Assembly (NCBI GenBank): GCA_023391395.1
Contig: JAEWBA010000012.1
Span: 1-5,181, forward strand
Reading direction: 5' to 3'
Length of the DNA: 5,181 nucleotides
From: Pseudomonadota bacterium
GTDB lineage: Bacteria > Pseudomonadota > Gammaproteobacteria > Burkholderiales > Burkholderiaceae_D
In this document: in pieces, positions 1 through 4,955 of the stretch
How positions within the stretch are numbered: the stretch's first letter is position 1
How the letters are laid out: each line of letters starts with the position of its first letter
The notes under the pieces: generated by a model
What the model saw: only the letters and a program-made list of their open reading frames with translations
Told to the model about the DNA's origin: nothing
The model's database searches: none
Program-made: the position numbers and the translations under genes

Positions 1-643
1 TTTTGTTGCGCAGGCGGTTGGCTCCTATGCTCCAGTTACAATCGCCCGCCCGGTCGCCGAGCCAGACGCTTTGCTGCTGGCCCGAATAGCGGCCGCCGAA
101 ACCGGCATCCTCGAAATCCTGGGTGAACAGCTGCAAGCGCGCCGACGCTTCGAAACGCTGCGGGCGGCGCGTCGTCAGCACGACCGTCGTGCCGATCGAG
201 TTGCCGGGATAAAGCGCCGAAAACGGTCCGTACAGCACGTCCACGCGCGCCAGCTCCTCGGGCGCCACCATGCTCCAGCGCGGCGCATTGAACTGGCCCA
301 GGAACTGGGACAGCAGGTAGCCGTCGGCATAGACCAGGCCGCGCGGCGCCTGCAATTCGCTGAAGGAACGTCCGCCGATCAGGGCATTGCGATCGCCGAT
401 GTAGCGCTTGCGCATGGTGGTGCTGGGCATGTGTTTCAAGGCGTCTTCGACGTTGACGAAATTCTGTTCGCGCAGCTGTTCCGCGGTGCGTCCTTCGGTG
501 CTGGAGGGCAGATTCGGATCGAGCGGCGAGCGCTGGGCGCCCACCGTCACCGTTCCCAATGTCTTGATCTCCTCCTGCGCCCAGGTAATGGGCGTGAAAA
601 AGGCTGGGAACACCCACAGCCAGGTCTTGATTGTCGTTCGCAT
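1..643 (-). CDS. TonB-dependent outer-membrane receptor, N-terminal part (cut by window edge)
   Basis: This is the N-terminal 214 codons of an outer-membrane TonB-dependent receptor; the C-terminal beta-barrel lies beyond position 1. Such receptors import metal chelates or other scarce nutrients using TonB-ExbBD energy. Residues 1-22 form a signal peptide (MRTTIK, then a hydrophobic stretch ending ITWAQ). A TonB-box-like segment (TLGTVTVGAQR) follows at about 28-38. The plug domain spans about 45-160, with typical blocks: EDALKHMPST, the IGDRNALIGGRSF segment, VYADGYLL, ELARVDVLYGP and a GNSIGTTVVLTTRRP-type end. The ATG at 643 was chosen because the signal peptide begins there. An in-frame ATG at 709 would add 22 residues, and neither start has a good Shine-Dalgarno, only an A-rich stretch before 643. 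It lies about 160 bp downstream of the DUF2946 gene on the same strand, so co-transcription is plausible. The substrate is unknown; metal uptake is suggested only by the neighbour. Confidence 0.9.
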   Translation of the reverse strand, partial: MRTTIKTWLWVFPAFFTPITWAQEEIKTLGTVTVGAQRSPLDPNLPSSTEGRTAEQLREQNFVNVEDALKHMPSTTMRKRYIGDRNALIGGRSFSELQAPRGLVYADGYLLSQFLGQFNAPRWSMVAPEELARVDVLYGPFSALYPGNSIGTTVVLTTRRPQRFEASARLQLFTQDFEDAGFGGRYSGQQQSVWLGDRAGDCNWSIGANRLRNK

Positions 644-802
644 CTTTTTCTTGTTGAATCGCCGGGAGCCGAGGGAGCAAGCGCTCGCCGTATCGGCACG
701 CAGCGGCATGTGGCACTCGGGTCCTGAGGGAAACCTTATGCCAGCATTAGGGGAAGGCGCACCGAAGCCATGAGCTTCTCGGACGCCGCGACGCAGGGGA
801 TT

Positions 803-1162
803 TCAGGCCAGCGAGGGCGGGCCGCGCACGGGAAAGGCAAAGAGCCGGGGAGAAAAATGGACCAGTTCGAGCGCCGGAAGGACCTGCTCCGCAAGCACGC
901 GAAAGGCAGCAAAAACCTTGGTCGAGGGCGGCAAGGCCAGCAAGGAAGCCGTTGCGCAAACGACACAGTGTTTTTGAAGAGAAATATCCTCGCCGGTTTC
1001 CGAGGGAACCGGAGATCGCAGTCCGGAAGCGGTGCAAATTTCGCCCAGGAAACGATGAGAGGAGCCTGCATACGCGACCGAGGACAGCAAGGCTTGCACG
1101 AGGAAGGCAAACATCGCCAGCCAAGCCCTGGTTTTCCGGTCGAGTAGGAGCAGCCGCTTCAT
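803..1162 (-). CDS. DUF2946 family secreted small protein
   Basis: This 119-residue protein belongs, by pattern, to the DUF2946 family of uncharacterised proteobacterial proteins, which often sit beside TonB-dependent receptors or metal genes. A basic N-terminus (MKRLLLLDRKTR) is followed by a hydrophobic segment at about 13-32 ending VAYAG, which reads as a signal peptide or single anchor, so the product should be periplasmic or membrane-tethered. Family landmarks are the EICTASGLRS segment (42-50), the H-C-x-x-C motif (H65, C66, C69), the LALPP turn (75-79) and a C-terminal RGPP (113-116). The conserved C43 and the HCVVC group could bind a metal such as copper, but that is inference; no function is established. 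The ATG at 1162 gives the complete signal peptide, but the sequence before it (TTTGCCTC) holds no clear Shine-Dalgarno. Other reading frames stay open across this GC-rich stretch but show no family features. Confidence 0.85.
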   Translation of the reverse strand: MKRLLLLDRKTRAWLAMFAFLVQALLSSVAYAGSSHRFLGEICTASGLRSPVPSETGEDISLQKHCVVCATASLLALPPSTKVFAAFRVLAEQVLPALELVHFSPRLFAFPVRGPPSLA

Positions 1163-1304
1163 GAGGCAAATTTTACAAGATCGCTATTGTTTGTCTGGCA
1201 TGGACGTAAATTCGGGGCAAATTATCCGTGAAAAGCACTTGTACGGGCGCTTTCATAGATTCCTGCCAGATTCTGAGGTGGGCACATTTTATGCAAACGG
1301 CTGT

Positions 1305-1382
1305 TGCAGAGCATCATAAGGTAGGACTCCCGAATGCCCTTTGTGCGCTTGTGCAGAGCAGTATTGGGGCTTGCATAGAGCA
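1305..1382. repeat. Short direct repeat TGCAGAGCA (two exact, one expanded copy)
   Basis: TGCAGAGCA occurs exactly at 1305-1313 and 1352-1360, and as TGCATAGAGCA at 1372-1382. The last copy also lies within a small hairpin, CTTGC-ATAGA-GCAAG (1370-1384). The spacing of the exact copies is 47 bp. The role is unknown; it may be chance or decayed sequence. Confidence 0.4.
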
Positions 1383-1391
1383 AGGTGGGTC

Positions 1392-1401
1392 GCATATATG
1401 C
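1392..1401. repeat. Perfect 10-bp palindrome GCATATATGC
   Basis: An exact self-complementary decamer in the phaZ/DUF2946 intergenic region. Protein-binding sites often have this symmetry, but no neighbouring promoter was identified, so its role is open. Confidence 0.4.
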
Positions 1402-1432
1402 CATGAAGGAATAGAGCGAAAGGATAGAAAAA

Positions 1433-1448
1433 AGAGAATTAGAGAATT
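1433..1448. repeat. Tandem octamer AGAGAATT x2
   Basis: AGAGAATT is repeated twice without spacer, inside a purine-rich run. It is seen directly; no function is assigned. Confidence 0.45.
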
Positions 1449-1489
1449 CACTTACATGATCGCAGGAAGAAATTCGTGATATGTTGCAG

Positions 1490-1538
1490 CCAGTTAAGTT
1501 TTATAGTGCATACCGCGATGAAACTGGATTCCAGTTAA
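1490..1538. promoter_or_regulatory. Candidate operator upstream of phaZ: CCAGTT half-sites
   Basis: AACTGGA-T-TCCAGTT at 1522-1536 is a perfect inverted repeat (7 + 1 + 7). The right arm, extended to CCAGTTAA (1531-1538), recurs as an exact direct repeat at 1490-1497, 41 bp or about four helical turns upstream. A dyad with an additional aligned half-site is a common layout for a dimeric regulator bound with a cooperative neighbour. The regulator is unknown; the location 140-190 bp before the phaZ ATG makes phaZ the likely target. Confidence 0.45.
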
Positions 1539-1573
1539 TGCAAGATTGCGCAGTCGTGTGGAAGAAACTTTTC

Positions 1574-1591
1574 TTTTTTTCCGGAAAAAAA
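1574..1591. repeat. Perfect 18-bp palindrome T7-CCGG-A7
   Basis: Seven T, CCGG, then seven A form an exact 18-bp palindrome 86-103 bp before the phaZ ATG. It could form a weak hairpin in RNA, act as an A-tract bend, or serve as an UP-like element. It lacks the GC-rich stem of an intrinsic terminator, so it is not called one. Confidence 0.5.
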
Positions 1592-1652
1592 TGCGCATAA
1601 TTGCAAATGATGCATTGCAGCATGGATTGTTTATCTGCAGAATCATGCGCAT
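1591..1652. promoter_or_regulatory. TGCA-rich dyad cluster before phaZ (candidate PHB-regulator site)
   Basis: The octamer palindrome ATGCGCAT occurs at 1591-1598 and 1645-1652, 54 bp apart (about five turns). Between them are TTGCAA (1601-1606), ATGCAT (1610-1615), TTGCAGCA (1615-1622) and CTGCAG (1635-1640). PhaR, the PHB-responsive repressor of several PHB producers, is known to recognise TGC/GCA-rich dyads, so this is a reasonable candidate, but that is inference. A weak promoter, TTGCAG (1615-1620) with a 17-bp spacer and CAGAAT (1638-1643), may be embedded and would place transcription start near 1650. Confidence 0.35.
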
Positions 1653-1664
1653 CGGCACCATCCG

Positions 1665-1671
1665 AAAGAGG
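1665..1671 (+). promoter_or_regulatory. Ribosome binding site of phaZ
   Basis: AAAGAGG lies five bases before the ATG at 1677, a good purine-rich Shine-Dalgarno. It supports this start over any downstream Met such as residue 50. Confidence 0.7.
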
Positions 1672-1676
1672 CCAAC

Positions 1677-2912
1677 ATGCTTTATCAATTCCACGAACTT
1701 AACCGCACTTTCCTCAATCCGCTGATCCAATGGGCGGAGGCTTCGGCCAAGCTGTTCACCAATCCGGTGTCGCCCTTCGCGCACACTCCGTTTGCCCAGC
1801 GCATCGCCGCCGGCTACGAGTTGATGTACCGCCTGGGCAAGGATTACGAAAAGCCCGAATTCGGCATCAAGACCGTCAATGTCCAGGACAAGGCAGTCGG
1901 TGTCTTCGAGGAAGTCACCGAGCAACGGCCTTTCTGCCGCCTGCTGCATTTCAAGAAGGACTTGAGCGACAAGCAATTCGCCGACCTCAAGCAGCCGACC
2001 GTCCTGGTGGTGGCGCCCTTGTCCGGCCACCATGCGACGCTGCTGCGCGATACCGTGCGCACCCTGCTGCAAGACCATGACGTCTATATCACCGACTGGA
2101 CCGACGCCCGCATGGTGCCGGTTTCGGAAGGCCCCTTCCACCTGCACGACTACATCTACTACGTGCAGGACTTCATCCGCCGTCTCGGCCCCGACGTGCA
2201 TGTGATTTCCGTGTGCCAGCCGACCGTGCCGGTGCTGGCGGCGATATCGCTCATGGCCACGGCCAATGATCCGAAGCTGCCGAAATCCATGGTGATGATG
2301 GGCGGCCCGATCGACCCGCGCAAATCGCCGACCCAGGTCAACAACCTCGCGACCGAGAAACCCTATTCCTGGTTCGAGAACAAGGTGATCTACAGCGTGC
2401 CGGCCAACTATCCCGGCTTCGGCCGCAAGGTCTATCCGGGCTTCCTGCAGCATGCCGGCTTCATCGCCATGAACCCCGGCCGCCATGCACAAAGCCACTG
2501 GGATTTCTACAAGCACCTGCGCGTAGGCGACAACGATTCGGCCGAAAATCATCGCAAGTTCTACGATGAGTACAATGCCGTTCTCGACATGGATGCGAAC
2601 TATTATCTGGAAACCATCAAGATCGTGTTCCAGGAGTTCCGTCTGCCGCTGGGCACCTGGGAAGTCGAAGGCAAGCTGGTGCGTCCGCAGGACATCAAGG
2701 ATGTCGCGCTGTTCACCATCGAAGGCGAACTGGACGACATCTCCGGCGCCGGCCAGACCAAGGCGGCGCACGAGCTGTGCTCGGGCATTCCTAAGTCGAA
2801 GAAGCAGCACCTGACCGCGGAAAAATGCGGCCACTACGGCATCTTCTCCGGCCGCCGCTGGCGCGAGTCGATTTGCCCGAAGATCACGGAGTTCATCAAG
2901 ACCAATTCCTGA
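1677..2912 (+). CDS. phaZ: Intracellular polyhydroxybutyrate (PHA) depolymerase
   Basis: This 411-residue cytoplasmic, granule-associated enzyme hydrolyses stored poly-3-hydroxybutyrate to oligomers and monomers, and matches the intracellular PhaZ family (Ralstonia PhaZa1 is of similar length, about 419). It has no signal peptide. The alpha/beta-hydrolase core is visible: TVLVVAPLSGHHATLLRDTV (108-127) with the oxyanion-side strand, the DVYITDWTDAR segment (135-145), and a nucleophile elbow VISVCQP in which Cys180 replaces the usual lipase-box Ser, as in this family. The remaining triad candidates are Asp353/Asp354 in EGELDDISG and His386 in CGHYGIFSG. The lid/C-terminal block includes YPGFLQHAGFIAMNP (253-267) and HWDFYKHLRVGD (274-285). 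The gene is monocistronic: a long regulatory-looking leader precedes it and a terminator follows 20 bp after the stop. A long antisense frame on the minus strand is a GC-bias shadow. Confidence 0.95.
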   Translation: MLYQFHELNRTFLNPLIQWAEASAKLFTNPVSPFAHTPFAQRIAAGYELMYRLGKDYEKPEFGIKTVNVQDKAVGVFEEVTEQRPFCRLLHFKKDLSDKQFADLKQPTVLVVAPLSGHHATLLRDTVRTLLQDHDVYITDWTDARMVPVSEGPFHLHDYIYYVQDFIRRLGPDVHVISVCQPTVPVLAAISLMATANDPKLPKSMVMMGGPIDPRKSPTQVNNLATEKPYSWFENKVIYSVPANYPGFGRKVYPGFLQHAGFIAMNPGRHAQSHWDFYKHLRVGDNDSAENHRKFYDEYNAVLDMDANYYLETIKIVFQEFRLPLGTWEVEGKLVRPQDIKDVALFTIEGELDDISGAGQTKAAHELCSGIPKSKKQHLTAEKCGHYGIFSGRRWRESICPKITEFIKTNS

Positions 2913-2932
2913 TCCCCTCTGTACCGCGCGCC

Positions 2933-2963
2933 AAAGCCATTCCCCGAACGGGGAATGGCTTTT
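2933..2963 (+). terminator. Rho-independent terminator of phaZ
   Basis: An exact inverted repeat of 14 bp (2933-2946 with 2949-2962, core GCCATTCCCCG) encloses an AA centre, so in RNA the loop opens to about four bases. It is followed by TTTTCTGTTT. It lies 20 bp after the phaZ stop and ahead of the rsxB promoter, separating the two units. The A-run on the left arm gives some activity in the other direction as well. Confidence 0.85.
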
Positions 2964-2967
2964 CTGT

Positions 2968-2996
2968 TTGAAGCGTGTCCGGTTTGCCGGGATAAT
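2968..2996 (+). promoter_or_regulatory. Sigma70-type promoter of rsxB-nth-DUF1841, possibly leaderless
   Basis: TTGAAG (2968-2973) and GATAAT (2991-2996) are separated by exactly 17 bp, so four of six and five of six consensus bases match. Only eight bases separate the -10 from the rsxB ATG at 3005, so transcription should begin at or within a few bases of that A. No Shine-Dalgarno is seen. The spacer carries CCGG-TTTG-CCGG (2979-2990), a small dyad that could be an operator. Confidence 0.6.
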
Positions 2997-3004
2997 CGCG
3001 TCTT

Positions 3005-3805
3005 ATGCTGAAATCTCCCGCTTCTTCCTCCCCGAAAACGCTGGCCGACCGCATCGAAGACTTGCTGCCGCAGACGCAATGCACCAAGTGCGGCTACCCG
3101 GCGTGCCGGCCGTATGCCGAAGCGGTGGCCGAAGGGCGCGCCAACTACAATCAATGTCCGCCGGGCGGCGCCGAGGGCATCGCCCGTCTTGCCACCCTGC
3201 TGGGCAAGCCGGTCATCCCCTTGAATCCCGCCAATGGCGTCGAGCGCCCGCGCCCGGTGGCCGCCATCGATGAGTCGATTTGCATCGGCTGCACGCTTTG
3301 CATCCAGGCCTGCCCGGTGGATGCCATCGTCGGCGCCGCCAAGCAGATGCATACTGTGGTGGCCGAGCTGTGCACCGGCTGCGATCTGTGCGTGGCGCCC
3401 TGCCCGGTCGATTGCATCGCCATGGTGGAAGTCACCCCCGACAAGACCGGCTGGGCCGCCTGGTCGCAGGAACAGGCCGATGCCGCGCGCCAACGGCATG
3501 ACTTCCGCCTGTTCCGGCTGCGGCGCGAAAAGGAAGAGAACGAGGCACGCCTCGCCGCCAAGGCCGCGGCCAAGCTGAAGGAAGCCGAAACGGCTGCCGC
3601 CCAGTCGCCGGAAGAAAAGGCAGCCCAGGAGCGCAAGAAAGCCATCATCCAGGCCGCCATGGAGCGTGCCCGGCTGCAGCGCGAGCAAGCGGCAGGATTA
3701 AGCCCGGATCGTCCGGCCGGCCTGGACGACGTATCGCGCGGCGTGCGCCGCCAGATCGAGGAAGTGAAGCTGCGGCTGGCGGACGACACTGCAGAGAAAC
3801 CATGA
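3005..3805 (+). CDS. rsxB: RsxB/RnfB-type ferredoxin, soluble form with C-terminal extension
   Basis: This 266-residue electron-transfer protein resembles RsxB/RnfB, the [4Fe-4S] subunit of the Rnf/Rsx ion-pumping complex that in E. coli keeps SoxR reduced. Cysteines for three clusters are present. The N-terminal Fe-S domain has C26-x2-C29-x4-C34-x16-C51 ([15 protein letters not shown], then CPPGG). Two ferredoxin motifs have C93, C96, C99, C103 and C123, C126, C129, C133, each in CxxCxxCxxxCP form. The usual N-terminal membrane helix is absent: only about 15 residues precede the [12 protein letters not shown] segment, so the protein should be soluble. Residues about 150-266 form a charged Ala/Lys/Glu/Arg-rich helical tail lacking in the enterobacterial protein (about 192 residues). 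The ATG at 3005 is the only sensible start, since the next Met is residue 115. No rsxA, C, D, G or E is adjacent. Its stop overlaps the nth start (ATGA, 3802-3805), implying translational coupling. Confidence 0.9.
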   Translation: MLKSPASSSPKTLADRIEDLLPQTQCTKCGYPACRPYAEAVAEGRANYNQCPPGGAEGIARLATLLGKPVIPLNPANGVERPRPVAAIDESICIGCTLCIQACPVDAIVGAAKQMHTVVAELCTGCDLCVAPCPVDCIAMVEVTPDKTGWAAWSQEQADAARQRHDFRLFRLRREKEENEARLAAKAAAKLKEAETAAAQSPEEKAAQERKKAIIQAAMERARLQREQAAGLSPDRPAGLDDVSRGVRRQIEEVKLRLADDTAEKP

Positions 3806-4452
3806 ACGCCAAGAAACGCCTGGAAATCTTTCAACGCTTTCGCGCCGCCAATCCGCATCCGACCACGGAACTGGAATACACCACGCCGTTCGAATTGCTG
3901 ATTGCTGTGATCCTGTCGGCGCAAGCCACCGATGTCTCGGTCAACAAGGCCACGCGCCACCTGTTTCCGCTTGCACCGACGCCGGCCGCGATGCTGGCCC
4001 TCGGTGTCGAGGGCTTGATGTCGTATATCCGTACCATCAACCTGTACCGCAACAAGGCGAAGTACGTCATCGAAACCTGCCGCATCCTGCTCGAGCAGCA
4101 CGACGGCCAGGTGCCGCGTTCGCGCGAAGCCTTGCAAGCCTTGCCGGGAGTGGGCCGCAAGACTGCCAATGTAGTCTTGAATACCGCCTTCGGCGAAGCC
4201 ACCATCGCCGTCGACACGCATATTTTCCGGGTAAGCAACCGCACCGGCATCGCGCCCGGCAAGAATGTCGATGCGGTCGAGCAGGCCCTACTGAAATTCG
4301 TGCCGGCGGATTTCCGCCACGATGCCCATCACTGGCTGATCCTGCATGGACGCTATACCTGCATTGCGCGCAAGCCGCAGTGCTGGAATTGCATCATCGC
4401 CGATCTATGCGAGTATGAGCCCAAGACGCCCCTGCCGGAAAAAGGTGTCTGA
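3802..4452 (+). CDS. nth: Endonuclease III, [4Fe-4S] base-excision DNA glycosylase/AP lyase
   Basis: This enzyme removes oxidised pyrimidines such as thymine glycol from DNA and cleaves the abasic site by beta-elimination. The 216-residue product is close to the E. coli length (211) and aligns in register with it. The helix-hairpin-helix is [18 protein letters not shown] (114-131) with catalytic Lys120, followed by [11 protein letters not shown] with catalytic Asp138. The C-terminal iron-sulfur loop has C187, C194, C197 and C203 (C-x6-C-x2-C-x5-C). Early conserved blocks [22 protein letters not shown] (30-51) and [13 protein letters not shown] (74-86) are intact, so the gene looks fully functional. 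It begins within the rsxB stop codon and is followed 17 bp later by the DUF1841 gene. In E. coli nth is also the last gene of the rsx operon, so the rsx-nth link is conserved although the rest of the rsx genes are absent here. Confidence 0.97.
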   Translation: MNAKKRLEIFQRFRAANPHPTTELEYTTPFELLIAVILSAQATDVSVNKATRHLFPLAPTPAAMLALGVEGLMSYIRTINLYRNKAKYVIETCRILLEQHDGQVPRSREALQALPGVGRKTANVVLNTAFGEATIAVDTHIFRVSNRTGIAPGKNVDAVEQALLKFVPADFRHDAHHWLILHGRYTCIARKPQCWNCIIADLCEYEPKTPLPEKGV

Positions 4453-4469
4453 GACCGACTGGATTTTCC

Positions 4470-4892
4470 ATGTTCAATCCTTCCCAACACGATGTACGGC
4501 GCTTCTTCTGCGAGACCTTCCGCAAGCAGCGCGACAATGAAATCCTGACCCCGCTGGAAGCGATCGCCCGCGACTGGATCGTGCAACATCCGGAATACGC
4601 CGATGATTTCAGCGATCTCGACGCCGCACTGGCCGCCGATTACGCGGTCGAGAACGGCCGCACCAATCCTTTCCTGCACCTCTCCATGCACTTGTCGATG
4701 GCCGAGCAGATCTCGATCGACCAGCCGCCGGGAATACGCGCCGCCTTCATCAATCTGGCGCAGCGGCTCGGATCGGAGCACGAGGCGCATCACCAGATGA
4801 TGGAATGCCTGGGCGAGATGATCTGGAATTCGCAGCGCAGCGGACTGCCTCCGGACGGCGAGGCCTACGTGGAATGCGTCAGGCGGCGCTGA
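4470..4892 (+). CDS. DUF1841 family protein
   Basis: This 140-residue cytoplasmic protein has no signal peptide or membrane segment and matches, by pattern, DUF1841, a proteobacterial family without an assigned function. Landmarks are FNPSQHDVRRFFCETF at the start, an EAIARDWIVQHPEY segment (30-43), the hallmark NPFLHLSMHLSMAEQISIDQPPG (66-88) and SEHEAHHQMMECLGEMIW (102-119). His70, His74, His104, His107 and His108 with nearby Glu are spaced along predicted helices (H-x3-H and E-H-E-x-H-H) and could form a metal site, which is inference. It starts 17 bp after nth with only a weak ribosome site, consistent with an operon tail, and is closed by a terminator. Co-transcription with an Fe-S glycosylase and an Fe-S ferredoxin hints at a shared role, but none is known. 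Confidence 0.85.
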   Translation: MFNPSQHDVRRFFCETFRKQRDNEILTPLEAIARDWIVQHPEYADDFSDLDAALAADYAVENGRTNPFLHLSMHLSMAEQISIDQPPGIRAAFINLAQRLGSEHEAHHQMMECLGEMIWNSQRSGLPPDGEAYVECVRRR

Positions 4893-4906
4893 AGGCAGGC
4901 ACCAAC

Positions 4907-4936
4907 AAAAAAGCCACGGCTTGCCGTGGCTTTTTT
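4907..4936. terminator. Bidirectional Rho-independent terminator
   Basis: A6-GCCACGG-CTTG-CCGTGGC-T6 is an exact hairpin with a four-base loop and A/T runs on both sides, so it can terminate transcription from both strands. It lies 14 bp after the DUF1841 stop and 19 bp beyond the stop of the leftward cytochrome gene, between convergent genes. Confidence 0.9.
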
Positions 4937-4955
4937 GTCGAATGCGAGGAAATGC

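Larger units (their letters stand above)
1163..1676. other. Long AT-richer intergenic region between divergent genes
   Basis: About 510 bp separate the leftward DUF2946 gene from the rightward phaZ. The base composition is visibly more AT-rich than the flanks. Two short open frames cross it (plus strand 1228-1479, GTG start, 83 codons; minus strand 1222-1404, 60 codons). Neither shows a good ribosome site, a recognisable domain or the local codon bias, so I do not call them genes. The left half holds a repeated TGCAGAGCA word and a GCATATATGC palindrome. The right half, next to phaZ, holds several exact dyads listed separately. No tRNA, insertion sequence end or terminator with a T-run was recognised here. 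Confidence 0.7.

Noticed and set aside
36..727. Open frames in other phases and on the plus strand across the TonB receptor
   Set aside because: The receptor frame has signal peptide, TonB box and plug motifs; the alternatives are Arg/Ala/His-rich shadows.
700..802. Possible cobalamin riboswitch before the TonB receptor (a GAGTGCCAC-like string)
   Set aside because: The characteristic B12 box and the surrounding conserved core are not present, and the region is too short.
1228..1479. Plus-strand 83-codon open frame with GTG start
   Set aside because: No Shine-Dalgarno, no recognisable domain and codon use unlike neighbouring genes. Kept only as a possibility in the intergenic entry.
1502..1507. 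TATAGT as a -10 element for phaZ
   Set aside because: No acceptable -35 lies 16-18 bp upstream; the nearest TTGCAG is only 12 bp away.
1163..1676. Insertion-sequence remnant or attachment site in the intergenic gap
   Set aside because: No terminal inverted repeats flanked by target duplications and no transposase-like translation in any frame.
1494..2834. Minus-strand open frame of about 446 codons opposite phaZ
   Set aside because: It lies antisense to a clearly recognised PhaZ and its translation is rich in His/Arg/Gly/Val with no domain, as expected from the complement of a GC-biased gene.
2834..3688. Minus-strand open frame of about 284 codons opposite rsxB and the phaZ end
   Set aside because: It runs through a terminator and promoter and opposite conserved Fe-S motifs. 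The composition is that of a shadow frame.
3151..4221. Minus-strand open frame of about 356 codons opposite rsxB-nth
   Set aside because: It spans two recognised genes on the other strand and shows no coherent protein features.
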